From Arsenophonus endosymbiont of Aphis craccivora (GTDB lineage Bacteria; Pseudomonadota; Gammaproteobacteria; Enterobacterales; Enterobacteriaceae), in NCBI RefSeq assembly GCF_013460135.1, contig NZ_CP038155.1, positions 682,001 to 746,000 on the forward strand: 64,000 bases of DNA, given 5' to 3'. The notes under the pieces were generated by a model, which saw only the letters and a list, made by a program, of their open reading frames with translations, was not told the DNA's origin and ran no database searches. Position numbers and translations under genes: made by a program. Below, piece by piece: positions 28,779 to 40,216 of this stretch (positions are counted from its first letter, which is position 1; each line of letters starts with the position of its first letter).

Positions 28779-30086
28779 TTAAAGGATGATGCTACCAAAC
28801 AAAAAACCGAAAAGGACAGATAGGCAAACACCAATAGTGCCAGGAATAAAAAATGGATGATTAAACACAAAGCGACAAATGCGAGTCTTACGGGTGTCAT
28901 CCATTTGAACAGCGGCAACTAATGTTGGATAGGTTGGTAAAACGAAGAGACCCGAAACTGCAGCAAAAGAGGCAATGGCGGTTAATCGACTGACGTTTAA
29001 AGCAAGCGCCATTGGCATTAGCGCCTTAGCCGTTGCAGCCTGAGAGTAGAGTAGTGCAGAACAGATGAAAAATATCACCGCTAGCATCCATGAATGATCA
29101 TGAATAAGTTGACCGGCAGTGGCTTTTATCCACTCCATATTAGTCTGTACAAAAGTATCTCCTAACCATGCTACGCCTAAAATACAGATACAGGCACTCA
29201 TACCTGCTTTAAAGGTACTAGAATTTAAGATAGCATCTGTTTTAACATGGCAACTTAGTGTAATGAAGGTCGCTACACTTAACATAATAATCAAAATTGC
29301 ATTGGTCGTATTCATTAGTGGTGTTTCAATTAGACCAAGACTGGGGCTATTAATCATGGCATAAATAACCACACATATGACACCTAGCAGAAAAAATAAC
29401 ACTGACTTTTTCGGGCCAGCTTTAATTTTTTTAGACTGACAACCTCTTAATTCAATTAATCCGGCGGCTAAACGTTGTTGATAAATGCGATCATTAGCCA
29501 GTTTAGAATCAAAGCACCAAGAAATAATGAATGACATAAGTAAAATAGCTAAAAAAGTTGCCGGTAAGAGAATCGCTAGTAAGCTAATGGGTTTACTAAC
29601 CATAGCAGGATTTTCCATAACCGAAGCAATATAGACCACAGCAGCTGAAATCGGTGATGCAGTGATGCCGATTTGTGCCGCAACAACAGCTGTTGATAAG
29701 GGCCGGCAGGGTTTAATACCATTTTCTTTAGCAACTTCTGCAATAACCGGTAAAGTTGCCAATGAAATATTACCTGTACCTGCAAATAAAGTCAGAAAAT
29801 AGGTAACGATCGGCGCTAAGATGGTAATGTATTTAGGATTTTTACGAAGTAATTTTTCTGTTTGATCAATCAAATAATCTAATCCACCGGCAATTTGCAT
29901 GGCCGAGATAGCGGCGATAACAGCCATAATAATGGAAATAACATCATAGTGTATTGTTCCTGGTTTAACCCCTAAAATTGCCAGCATCAAGAAGCCAAGA
30001 CCGCCAGCAAAGCCTATACCGATACTTCCTAGTCGTGCTCCCAGAAAGATGGCCAGCAGAACAATAATAAATTCTACGGCTAACAT
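28779..30086 (-). CDS. dcuA: DcuA, C4-dicarboxylate/aspartate transporter
   Basis: DcuA takes up aspartate and fumarate and exchanges them for succinate, in E. coli constitutively and for nitrogen as well as anaerobic growth. The 435-aa product (E. coli 433) has 10 or more hydrophobic segments and the family blocks FAGTGNISLATLPVIAEVAKENGIKPCRPL and ISAAVVYIASVM. It lies just after aspA in the same direction (135 bases), the usual aspA-dcuA pair that imports aspartate, cleaves it, and exports succinate. No lesions. Confidence 0.95.
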   Translation of the reverse strand: MLAVEFIIVLLAIFLGARLGSIGIGFAGGLGFLMLAILGVKPGTIHYDVISIIMAVIAAISAMQIAGGLDYLIDQTEKLLRKNPKYITILAPIVTYFLTLFAGTGNISLATLPVIAEVAKENGIKPCRPLSTAVVAAQIGITASPISAAVVYIASVMENPAMVSKPISLLAILLPATFLAILLMSFIISWCFDSKLANDRIYQQRLAAGLIELRGCQSKKIKAGPKKSVLFFLLGVICVVIYAMINSPSLGLIETPLMNTTNAILIIMLSVATFITLSCHVKTDAILNSSTFKAGMSACICILGVAWLGDTFVQTNMEWIKATAGQLIHDHSWMLAVIFFICSALLYSQAATAKALMPMALALNVSRLTAIASFAAVSGLFVLPTYPTLVAAVQMDDTRKTRICRFVFNHPFFIPGTIGVCLSVLFGFLFGSIIL

Positions 30087-30220
30087 AATGTTTACTCCTT
30101 AAAGTAATTGATAATATTTTGTTTGTTTTTTGTATATGCATAAAGTAAAAGTCACGCTTCTTTGCAGAGAGCGTGCCTTAAAAATTAAGACGAATTAATT
30201 TTTATTGTTAACATGCTAAT

Positions 30221-31645
30221 TTAGTCATCAAAGCGTTTCGCTTTATACTGAGGATTTTTTAGATTTGCAACAGAAAAAATATCGTCTAATTGTTCTTCTG
30301 TTAGTAAACCTCGCTCTAATACTACTTCTCTAACATTTTTACCTGTTTCAGCGCATATTTTACCGACGATATCGCCATTATGATGACCGATAAATGGATT
30401 AAGATAAGTGACAATGCCAATCGAATTAAAAACATATTTTTCGCATATTTCTTTATTGACGGTAATACCGTTAATACATTTTTCCAGTAAATTACGGCAA
30501 GAATTCTTCATTAATGAAATAGATTCAAAAATTGCCTGGCCGATTGCCGGCTCCATCACATTTAATTGCAATTGTCCTGCTTCCGCTGCGATAGTAACAC
30601 AAGTATCGTTGCCAATAACTTTGAAGCATGCTTGATTAACCACTTCAGGGATAACAGGATTGACTTTAGCAGGCATAATAGATGAACCCGCTTGTAGTTC
30701 GGGTAGATTGATTTCTTGTAAACCAGCACGAGGGCCGGAAGAGAGTAGGCGAAGATCATTACAGATTTTTGATAGTTTAACGGCTAAGCGTTTTAAGCCT
30801 GCATGTACTGTAATATAAGCACCACAGTCGGAAGTTGCTTCAATTAAATCTTCTGCCGGAATGCAGGGCAATCCTGTTACTTCAGCTAATTTTTTTACCA
30901 CCAATTCTTGATAACCGGCAGCGGTATTGACTCGGGTTCCGATTGCGGTTGCACCAAGATTGACTTCAAGTAATAATTCACTAGCGCGGTGTAAATTTTT
31001 TATTTCTTCTTTTAATAATGTAGCAAATGCATGAAATTCTTGCCCTACTGTCATAGGAACCGCATCTTGTAATTGGGTGCGACCCATTTTAAGAATATCT
31101 TTAAATTGGTTGGTTTTTTGTTCAAAACCTTCTTGAAGTAGGGTAATTGATTTAATGAGGTTAGTACTAGAGTTATAAACCGCAATTCGAAAGCCGGTTG
31201 GATAGGCATCATTAGTTGATTGACTCTTATTTAAATGGTCATTGGGATCTAAATATTGGTATTCACCTTTTTTATGTCCCATTAATTCAAGACCAATGTT
31301 AGCCAGGACTTCGTTAGTATTCATATTTAATGATGTACCGGCTCCCCCTTGAAAGACATCTACTGGAAACTGATCCATGCACTTGCCTTTATCTAAAATT
31401 TGGTCACAGGCATTAATAATCGCATCTGCTTGTTTTTGTGGAATGGTTTTTAGTTCTTTATTTGCCATTGCCGCTGCTTTTTTTACCATTACCATTCCGC
31501 GAATAAATTCGGGTACATGATTAATAGTTCGGTCGCTAATATAGAAATTCTCGATCGCACGCAATGTATGAATACCATAATAGGCTTCAGCAGGTACATC
31601 TCGTTTACCTAATAGGTCTTCTTCAGAACGGATACTTTTAGACAT
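30221..31645 (-). CDS. aspA: Aspartate ammonia-lyase (aspartase)
   Basis: AspA reversibly splits L-aspartate into fumarate and ammonia. The 474-aa product (E. coli 478) has [17 protein letters not shown] near residue 100, the TSDCGAY segment, and the superfamily signature [11 protein letters not shown] near 318 that carries the catalytic Ser loop. It keeps the fumarase/aspartase fold from end to end. With dcuA it forms a route to feed aspartate into fumarate respiration. A consensus CRP site lies about 195 bases upstream of its start. Confidence 0.96.
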   Translation of the reverse strand: MSKSIRSEEDLLGKRDVPAEAYYGIHTLRAIENFYISDRTINHVPEFIRGMVMVKKAAAMANKELKTIPQKQADAIINACDQILDKGKCMDQFPVDVFQGGAGTSLNMNTNEVLANIGLELMGHKKGEYQYLDPNDHLNKSQSTNDAYPTGFRIAVYNSSTNLIKSITLLQEGFEQKTNQFKDILKMGRTQLQDAVPMTVGQEFHAFATLLKEEIKNLHRASELLLEVNLGATAIGTRVNTAAGYQELVVKKLAEVTGLPCIPAEDLIEATSDCGAYITVHAGLKRLAVKLSKICNDLRLLSSGPRAGLQEINLPELQAGSSIMPAKVNPVIPEVVNQACFKVIGNDTCVTIAAEAGQLQLNVMEPAIGQAIFESISLMKNSCRNLLEKCINGITVNKEICEKYVFNSIGIVTYLNPFIGHHNGDIVGKICAETGKNVREVVLERGLLTEEQLDDIFSVANLKNPQYKAKRFDD

Positions 31646-32028
31646 ACAAACCTTCCTAAAATTAAATAGCGATTTACTAACTGAATATGTAATATAATAG
31701 TAAAAATTGATTATATTAACGTCAGATTTGAAATTAATAACTAAGATTTTAATTATAACCGTGATATATATTCCGAAATAGTGGTATTGTCATAAATATG
31801 GAATACTATATATGCATTTTAGTGGATTAAATATGATATGTGTGATCACATTCACATAACCCATTAAAAAAACTAAAATTTTTTATCATTAAAAAATGTA
31901 TGATAGATCTGCATCATATGGGTATTATCGGCTTATAAAGCAAATATTGTGATATTCATTTTTTTGAGAAAATTTATCTTGCTAAGTCAAGAGGCTAGCG
32001 TTTTATTAGCAAATATTAGGAGAATTGT
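31646..32028. other. Divergent aspA/fxsA regulatory region
   Basis: This A+T-rich stretch separates the divergent genes aspA and fxsA and holds no gene. It contains the CRP-type site at 31841-31856. The fxsA start is preceded by AGGAG near 32020. No clear sigma-70 promoters could be fixed by eye. Confidence 0.55.
31841..31856. promoter_or_regulatory. Consensus CRP (cAMP receptor protein) site
   Basis: TGTGATCACATTCACA fits the TGTGA-N6-TCACA consensus perfectly. E. coli aspA is activated by CRP and FNR, so the site probably serves aspA (minus strand), although fxsA on the other side cannot be excluded. That the symbiont still has crp is assumed. Confidence 0.7.
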
Positions 32029-32514
32029 ATGCGTTGGTTTCCATTCATACTTTTATGCCTGTTAATTTATATCGAAGCAGTTATTTTTGTTAGAGTTGCT
32101 GAGAGCATAGGTGTATTAACCACTTTAATATTGGTCGTTTTAACTTCATGCCTTGGAATTTCTTTAGTAAAAAGTCAGGGAATTAAGAACTTATTGTTAA
32201 TCCGTCAAAAATTAGCTGACGGTGAAAATCCGGCCGAGGAGATGATGAAGAATGTGGCCTTAGTGATTGCAGGTATTCTGTTAATCATACCCGGTTTTTT
32301 TACGGATTTTTTAGGTTTGTTACTACTATTTTCTCCGATCCAAAAACTGATAGTCGTGAAGCTTATGCCGCATATTCATTTTTATTCTGCCGGGGCAGAT
32401 AACGATAATTTTAACCGTTCTTCAAAAGGGCATACCTATGAAGGCGCATTTGATAGAAAATCTGATTCTCCATCAAACAGCATTAAACATGAAGACAAAT
32501 TTTCTAAAAAATAA
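32029..32514 (+). CDS. fxsA: FxsA, membrane protein (phage-exclusion suppressor family)
   Basis: FxsA is a small inner-membrane protein whose overproduction in E. coli relieves exclusion of phage T7 by the F plasmid; its normal role is unknown. The 161-aa product has two N-terminal membrane segments (FPFILLCLLIYIEAVIFV and ILVVLTSCLGISL), a third hydrophobic pair around residue 85-105 with IPGFFTDFLGLLLL, and a polar tail. AGGAG precedes the ATG. It sits between aspA and groES as in E. coli. Confidence 0.9.
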   Translation: MRWFPFILLCLLIYIEAVIFVRVAESIGVLTTLILVVLTSCLGISLVKSQGIKNLLLIRQKLADGENPAEEMMKNVALVIAGILLIIPGFFTDFLGLLLLFSPIQKLIVVKLMPHIHFYSAGADNDNFNRSSKGHTYEGAFDRKSDSPSNSIKHEDKFSKK

Positions 32515-32584
32515 GATCATGATGATAAATAATACTAACGATTTTGTTTTTAAGTAGAAAGAAAAAATGAAAAATTTTTTGTAT

Positions 32585-32617
32585 ACCCCCTTGAACTGAT
32601 TTTAATTGACCCCATTT
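32585..32617 (+). promoter_or_regulatory. Sigma-32 heat-shock promoter of groESL
   Basis: CCCCCTTGAA (32586-32595) and CCCCATTT (32610-32617), 14 bases apart, match the sigma-32 consensus and the E. coli groE promoter blocks. They lie about 85 bases before groES. Confidence 0.85.
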
Positions 32618-32702
32618 CGTCAAAGAGGGTACTGGTGTAATAAGACATACTAGTATCATCCTTATTTACCTTATATGGATTTTATTTATAGGAGATCTAT
32701 TA

Positions 32703-32996
32703 ATGAAGATACGTCCATTGCATGATAGGGTTATCATCAAGCGCGAAGAAGTTGAAGCTAAATCTGCTGGAGGAATTGTTTTGACGGGCTCTGCTGCTGG
32801 TAAGTCAACTCGAGGCAAAGTGCTAGCTGTTGGTAACGGTCGCATTTTAGAAAATGGTGAAAATAAACCGTTAGATGTGAAAGTTGGCGATACTGTTATT
32901 TTTAACGACGGCTATGGCGTGAAGACAGAAAAGATTGATAACGACGAAGTATTGATTATGTCAGAAAGCGATATTCTGGCAATTGTTGAAAAATAA
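32703..32996 (+). CDS. groES: GroES co-chaperonin
   Basis: GroES is the seven-subunit lid of the GroEL folding chamber. The 97-aa product ([18 protein letters not shown]) has the mobile loop that contacts GroEL ([15 protein letters not shown]) and the C-terminal SDILAIVE, with the standard length. It is preceded by AGGAGATC and forms an operon with groEL 47 bases downstream. Transcription is driven by the sigma-32 promoter upstream. Confidence 0.98.
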   Translation: MKIRPLHDRVIIKREEVEAKSAGGIVLTGSAAGKSTRGKVLAVGNGRILENGENKPLDVKVGDTVIFNDGYGVKTEKIDNDEVLIMSESDILAIVEK

Positions 32997-33031
32997 TTTC
33001 TCGCTTAGATCTTCAGAATGAATGAATTTAA

Positions 33032-34699
<1,668 letters not shown>

Positions 34700-35070
34700 G
34701 GTATTAAAATCCTAACATCGTTATCCTTATCACGAAAAGAACCCTGAGTTTAACTTTTGACTCGGGGTTTTTTATTATCAAATTTTTATCTGTTTGCAAT
34801 TTGGTTTCATTAAGGGTTTGCTAGCGGCTGGTTATTGGCTTTAAGTCTATTTTTTCACATAAGATGATTTAATTTTGCGATAATATGATTTAACCGAGTA
34901 TATTTACTAGAATAGGGTAAAATGTTGTTAACACGCTGGTATAAAAGATTGATGGCCAAACTATTTGGCTGGATATTATGTTGTTATTGATAATAAGCTT
35001 AATTTGGCAAAAAAATTCGGTAATGTAAGCGTTGATATTAATGTATAGCTAAAAGTAACTGAGGAACAAC
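34700..35070. other. groEL-yjeI intergenic stretch
   Basis: It holds the groEL terminator (34740-34775) and then about 290 bases of A+T-rich DNA leading to yjeI. A short frame around 34920-35000 (AAAATGTTGTTAACACGC onward) has no recognisable product. No RNA gene is seen. Confidence 0.5.
34740..34775 (+). terminator. Terminator of the groESL operon
   Basis: ACCCTGAGT pairs with ACTCGGGGT (one mismatch) around a TTAACTTTTG loop and is followed by TTTTTT, 40 bases after the groEL stop. Confidence 0.85.
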
Positions 35071-35413
35071 ATGCGAATTAAAGTATTGCTTGGTGCCACA
35101 CTATTTGTCTTGGCTGGCTGTTCAACAACCAATAAAATTACTACCGCGGGTGAAAAAGTTCTTTTCGTTAATGCCCAGCATGGAAGTGAATGTCGGCATT
35201 TAGGGTCGATTACCGGCGCCCAAAGTAATTGGCTTAGTGGCGTAAATAATGAGTCTAGTTCACTGCGTGGCGCAGCAAATGATTTACGCAATAAAGCTGC
35301 TGAGATGGGAGGTAATGTTATTTATGGCGCTAATAGCCCAACGGAAACGTTACTCTCGAGTTTTATTCCTACTTACAGTAAAAATGATAGGACAAGTTTA
35401 TAAGTGTCCATAA
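35071..35413 (+). pseudogene. yjeI: YjeI-like DUF4156 lipoprotein, C-terminal frameshift
   Basis: YjeI is a small outer-membrane-type lipoprotein of unknown function. The signal peptide ends in the lipobox LAGC near residue 17, followed by HGSECRHLGSITGAQSNWLSG and LRGAANDLRNKAAEMGGNVIYG, a clear match. After SSFIPTYSK the frame shifts in a run of five As (near 35384) and stops at 35403; the other frame reads MIGQVYKCP and stops at 35411-35413, as in E. coli. The shortened protein lacks the final Cys that likely pairs with the Cys near residue 40. It may be decaying or partly functional. Its place before epmB/efp matches E. coli. Confidence 0.75.
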
Positions 35414-35474
35414 CGCATGCTAAGCATGATCCTGAATAATATAGGATCATGCGTTTTATCATGTAGCTAAATTG

Positions 35475-36497
35475 TTATTGTAATTGTAAGTCAATCGGTG
35501 TTTTACTCAATTTTCCACCTATTTCTCTGGTTAATCTCGGTACCAGATAGCCTGAGATACGGGTAAGCAGTTCTTTCATTATGATGCGAGCCTCTTCATC
35601 CGTTACCATAAAATGGGCGACACCTTGGACTTTATCTAATAGATGTAAATAATAAGGTAGTATGCCGTTTTCAAACAGTTTATTACTTAATTTAGCGAGA
35701 CAGTCAGCATTATCATTCACACCGCGCAAAAGTACACTTTGATTTAATAAGGTAACACTTACCTGTTTTAACTGTTCCATCGCGCGACTAAACTCACTGT
35801 CAATTTCGTTGGCATGATTGATATGAGTCACCATAATAATCTGTAATCGAGAAATATTGAAACGTTGGCAAAGTGTTGTGGTAATGCGAGCAGGAATAAC
35901 CACCGGTAATCGGCTATGGATCCTAAGACGTTTGATATGAGGGATAGTTTCTAACTGTGACATCAGCCAATCTAACTCATGATCTTTTGCCATCAAAGGA
36001 TCGCCGCCTGAAAAAATAACTTCATTAAGCTCAGTATGGCGTTGAATATAATTTAATGCAGTCTGCCAATTTTGTTTGTTGCCTTTGTGTTCTTCATACG
36101 GAAAGTGACGCCGGAAGCAGTAGCGGCAATTAACGGCACAACCTCCTTTCACTAATAGTAGGACGCGATCCTGATATTTATGTAATAATCCTGGAATTGG
36201 ACTATTTTGCTCATTTAACGGGTCAGTCGAAAATGTTGGCGTAAGATTAAATTCAGATTTTAGCGTATTAACTTGCCGTAAAAGGGGATCATTGGCATCA
36301 CCGATCCGCATTTTTGCAATAAAAGGGTGAGGTACGCGCAGCGGAAATAAAGCACGAGCAGCACTTCCAGCACGCAATTCCGGATCATTTTGTAGTGACA
36401 GTAATCGTCGCAATTCGTCAGGATCAGTGACAGCTTCTGCAAGTTGTTGTAGCCAGACTTCTTTGGCAGGGCTTTTTTGAGTTACAATATTAAACAT
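35475..36497 (-). CDS. epmB: EpmB, L-lysine 2,3-aminomutase for EF-P modification
   Basis: EpmB (YjeK) is a radical-SAM, PLP-dependent enzyme that makes (R)-beta-lysine, which EpmA attaches to EF-P. The 340-aa product (E. coli 342) has the radical-SAM cluster motif CAVNCRYCFRRHF near residue 120, EVIFSGGDPLMAKD, and the C-terminal PLP-Lys region. It diverges from efp, 44 bases apart. An intact efp-epmB pair implies that modified EF-P, which relieves stalling at polyproline, is still used; epmA must be elsewhere. Confidence 0.96.
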   Translation of the reverse strand: MFNIVTQKSPAKEVWLQQLAEAVTDPDELRRLLSLQNDPELRAGSAARALFPLRVPHPFIAKMRIGDANDPLLRQVNTLKSEFNLTPTFSTDPLNEQNSPIPGLLHKYQDRVLLLVKGGCAVNCRYCFRRHFPYEEHKGNKQNWQTALNYIQRHTELNEVIFSGGDPLMAKDHELDWLMSQLETIPHIKRLRIHSRLPVVIPARITTTLCQRFNISRLQIIMVTHINHANEIDSEFSRAMEQLKQVSVTLLNQSVLLRGVNDNADCLAKLSNKLFENGILPYYLHLLDKVQGVAHFMVTDEEARIIMKELLTRISGYLVPRLTREIGGKLSKTPIDLQLQ

Positions 36498-36541
36498 TTT
36501 TTGGCTATGCCATTTTTACTTAAAAAATTTAGAGGATTTCT

Positions 36542-37108
36542 ATGGCTACCTATAGTACCAATGAATTTCGCTCAGGTCTTAAAATCACGTTAGATGGCGA
36601 GCCTTGTGCAATTGTGGAAAGCGAATTTGTCAAACCAGGCAAAGGGCAAGCGTTTGCTCGCGTACGGATCCGTAAATTAATTTCTAATAAGTTATTAGAA
36701 AAAACATTTAAGTCAACTGATTCTGTCGAAAGTGCTGATGTTATGGATCTGAACTTGACCTATCTATATAGTGATGGTGAGTTTTGGCATTTTATGAATA
36801 ATGAGACTTTTGAGCAACTAGCTGCTGATGAAAAAGCGGTCGGTGATAATGCAAAATGGTTAATCGATCAAGCTGATTGCATTGTTACATTATGGAATGG
36901 ACAGCCTATTGCTATCACGCCACCGAATTTTGTTGAACTGGCAGTGGTTGATACCGATCCGGGTTTAAAGGGGGATACCGCAGGTACGGGCGGAAAACCG
37001 GCAACATTAAGTACCGGTGCGGTGGTAAAAGTTCCGCTATTCGTTCAAATTGGTGAGGTAATTAAAGTTGATACCCGCTCCGGTGAATATGTTTCTCGGG
37101 TGAAATAA
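36542..37108 (+). CDS. efp: Elongation factor P
   Basis: EF-P binds stalled ribosomes and promotes peptide bond formation at consecutive prolines. The 188-aa product (E. coli 188) has the modified Lys34 in the loop [12 protein letters not shown] and the three beta-barrel domains with the C-terminal [17 protein letters not shown] precedes the ATG. Its modifying enzyme EpmB is divergently encoded next to it. Confidence 0.98.
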   Translation: MATYSTNEFRSGLKITLDGEPCAIVESEFVKPGKGQAFARVRIRKLISNKLLEKTFKSTDSVESADVMDLNLTYLYSDGEFWHFMNNETFEQLAADEKAVGDNAKWLIDQADCIVTLWNGQPIAITPPNFVELAVVDTDPGLKGDTAGTGGKPATLSTGAVVKVPLFVQIGEVIKVDTRSGEYVSRVK

Positions 37109-37199
37109 TATTTAGCTAATCTATCGCTTTTAATTAAAGGTTGTTTGTTAACAATGAATGGAGTGATAGGAGCATTATTTTTTATTGCTAATAATAGCC

Positions 37200-37230
37200 T
37201 GAAAATTTCAGGCTATTATTGTTTCCGCAA
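37200..37230. terminator. Hairpin between efp and the cstA remnant
   Basis: AATAATAGCCTGAAA pairs exactly with TTTCAGGCTATTATT around one A. It lies 90 bases after efp and could end efp and the converging cstA frame. No long T-run follows on the plus strand. Confidence 0.6.
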
Positions 37231-37400
37231 TATTTTCTATTATCTTAGCTATTGATTTATCTGTTTTCTATTAGCCATTAGTGATTTAGGACTTAAGTAT
37301 TAATAATTCGCTGTGGATTCACAATAATGTTCTTATCATTTGCCGCTATTGCTAAGCAGGGTGTTTCACGGCTGGTTGGAGTGGCTGATTTGAGCGCGCT

Positions 37401-39403
37401 TCAAATCGTTCTGATTGAAAACAATGCTAAAATCACTAGCGTGATCATAAAAAAACTGGTCAATCCTGCATCGACACGATTATTAAAAACTAATTGCACT
37501 AACTGAGATTGGCTATATTGTGGCGGAATATTACCGCTGTTAATCAGCGACTGAAATTTGGTGGCAATGGCCAAAAAACCGATACTACTATTTTTACTAA
37601 ATACTTTCTCCCAAGCCGCTGTCATCGTACAAATGATCAGCCAACAGGTAGGTAATAGGGTTACCTAAGCATAAATATGTCGTTTTATTTTGAATAAAAC
37701 GACGGTGCAAAGCATTAACGCCATACTTGCTAGCATCTGATTGGCAATACCGAACAGTGGCCATAATGTATTGATACCGCCTAATGGATCTACTATACCT
37801 TGATAAAGAAAATATCCCCACGCTAACACACAAAGTATTGTGGCAATAACATTGGCAAGTAATGAATCGGTTCTTTTTAGCGGTGGTGATATAACATCTA
37901 ATAAATCTTGCAACATAAAGCGTGCAGCTCTTGTTCCAGTATCGACAGCGGTTAAAATGAATAACGCTTCGAACAAGATCGCGAAATGGTACCAGAAAGA
38001 GACATTGAGTAAGCCGCTAAATGCACTATGTAGTAGATAAGCCATCCCAACAGCCAGGGTTGGTGCCCCACCGGCTCTTGAAATAATAGATTGTTCTCCA
38101 ACTTCGTTAGCAATGTTGATTAGGGTTTCTGGTGTAATATGAAATCCCCAGCTACTGATTATTTGCGCCGCGGAAGCCACCACGTCAGAGGTTCCAACCG
38201 GCGCTAACATTGACATTGGGCTATTCATTGCAAAATAGACCGCTGGAGCGATGATGCAAGCCGCAATTAATGCCATGATAGCGACAAACGACTCTATTAG
38301 CATGCCACCGTAACCAATCAAACAGGCCTGATTTTCATTTGCTAACATTTTTGGTGTTGTACCTGATGCAATCAAAGCATGAAAGCTCGAAACGGCACCA
38401 CAGGCGATGATAATAAAGAGGAAAGGAAATAGTTCACCAGACCATACTGGTCCGCTACCATCAATAAATTGGGTCAGTGCTGGCATTTGTAACGTAGGAC
38501 GAGTAATGATAATGCTGATAGCCAGTCCGATAATGGTACCAATTTTTAAGAAAGTTGATAGATAATCTCGTGGCGCCAATAGTAACCATACAGGCAGCAC
38601 TGCAGCGATAAAGCCATAAATGATCAGTAGCCAGGTTAGCTGAATACCATCGAAATCGAAATAATAGGCCCAACTTTCATTTTTGCTAACCCATTCACCT
38701 GAAACGATAGCAAAGATTAAGAAAGTAAAACCAATAATTGAAATTTCACCAATTTGGCCAGGACGAATATAACGGATGTACACCCCCATAAAAATGGCTA
38801 GTGGGATGGTAAAGGCTACCGTGTAAGTTCCCCAAGGGCTATGCGTTAAGGCTTTTACGACAATCATGGCCAAAACAGCAAGAATAATCACCATAATCAT
38901 AAAGCAAGCAATAAGGATCGTGATCCCTGCGATATTTCCCATTTCGGTTTTTACCAATTCACCAAGTAAACGTCCATCACGGCGAACAGATACAAACAGC
39001 ACCATCAGATATTGCACTGCACCAGCAAAAACAACTCCCTCTAATATCCACAGTATACCAGGCAAATAGCCCATTTGTGCAGCAAGCACTGGCCCAACTA
39101 AAGGACCCGCTCCGGCAATGTCAGAGAAATGATGACCAAATAGGATTTTTTTATTGGTTAGTACATAATCTAAGCCATCATTATAGCGAAGAGCGGGAGT
39201 CATGTGAGTCGGATCGATAGCAAGAACCTGATTGGCGATATAGCGCCCATAGTAACGATAGGCAATGAGTAGATACAAACTGCCGCAACAACAATCCATA
39301 ATGCGTTAATTTGTTCACCTCGATTGAGGGCAATATAACCCAATGAAAAGGCACCTAGCAGAGCAAAAATAACCCAGCTCATAGGTTTAATAACGTTATT
39401 CAT
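37401..39403 (-). pseudogene. cstA: CstA, carbon-starvation-induced pyruvate/peptide transporter, multiply broken
   Basis: CstA is a large inner-membrane transporter (about 700 aa) for pyruvate and peptides, induced on carbon starvation. Start at 39403 (MNNVIKPMSW, GGAG upstream). The frame reads GYIALNRGEQINALWIVVA, then shifts near 39255-39290. The main part reads ILFGHHFSDIAGAGPLVGPV and RAGGAPTLAVGMAYLLH down to RHIYA and a TAG (37665-37667) replacing a Trp; the frame continues VTLLPTCWLIICTM to SIRTI and a TGA (37401-37403), after which tail-like codons still follow. Three lesions make it non-functional. The E. coli gene is not next to efp, so its position is rearranged or acquired. Confidence 0.93.
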
Positions 39404-39793
39404 ATTAGCTCCATCTAATGTTGTTATTAGTAAAAAAGTGATGATCTCCATTCTTATAATCTATTTTGCTTAAAGCTCAACTAGCTGAAACGTGCTAACC
39501 GATGAGATGTAAAAATTATTTTGCATAATTGTTAATTAGGTCACTTTCCTATTTGCTGTGAAACAGGCTAGTTGTATCGTTTTTTATTTGTAACTAATAA
39601 TTATTTTCTGTAAAAGAGCATGATTAGAAATAATTAATTTTTCTATGTTTAAATGGACTATTAATTCTGTTTTATTAATTTAGTTTGAGCTGGATTAAAT
39701 AGCATTTTTTATTTTTTTTTAATAAATAATAAGAATAACGCCAAATACAAGCAGTAAGCACAGAAGTTATTTTTTAATAAGAGGTATTGTTTA
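39404..39793. other. A+T-rich upstream region of the type III cassette
   Basis: No gene is seen. The stretch is strongly A+T-rich with long T and A runs near 39709-39720. It ends in TAAGAGGTA, the ribosome-binding site of the chaperone gene. Any promoter for the effector cassette should lie here, but none stands out by eye. Confidence 0.5.
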
Positions 39794-40189
39794 GTGCATC
39801 AACTTGCTATTTTTCACCAAAAAGTATCATTACTTTTTAATCATATTGGTCTTGAACCAATAGAAAAAACATCCAAACAGGAAGCTTTCAGTTTAACTAT
39901 CGATAATAAATTTTACTTTTATTTGGGGTTAATTGATCAGTTTGATTGGTATATTTTTACTGATTTAGGTCATGTAAATGAGTTAACGCAAAAAAATATT
40001 ACTATTTTATCTTTATTGCATTTTAATAATTTGACCCAGCTACGTTGGCAACCAATTGCCGCACTTAATGAAGAACAACATCTTATATTATGGGTGAAAT
40101 TGCCTTTATATGAGATCAACACATATGAAATTATTGATACTTTTGAATTATTGCTTGAAAAATCAGAACAATGTGTAGCTGAAAAGTAA
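39794..40189 (+). CDS. Type III secretion class I chaperone (CesT/SycH-like)
   Basis: The 131-aa product has the size and pattern of class IA type III chaperones (CesT, SicP, SycE/SycH family). The pattern is an amphipathic N-terminal helix (LAIFHQKVSLLFNHIGL), the SLTIDNKFYFYLGLID strand block, a hydrophobic dimer region, and the hallmark ILWVKLPLYEINTYEI before a final helix with acidic residues. The start is GTG with AGAGG upstream. These proteins dimerise, bind the N-terminal region of one effector and keep it ready for secretion. The YopH-like effector follows 27 to 62 bases downstream, the usual chaperone-effector order. The family call is by pattern and context; no close homologue is claimed. 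Confidence 0.7.
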   Translation: MHQLAIFHQKVSLLFNHIGLEPIEKTSKQEAFSLTIDNKFYFYLGLIDQFDWYIFTDLGHVNELTQKNITILSLLHFNNLTQLRWQPIAALNEEQHLILWVKLPLYEINTYEIIDTFELLLEKSEQCVAEK

Positions 40190-40216
40190 TAGATTAACTT
40201 AAAAATAAGGGGTTTT

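Noticed and set aside
31700-31730. FNR box upstream of aspA
   Set aside because: A TTGAT half-site is present, but the second half does not match the TTGAT-N4-ATCAA pattern.
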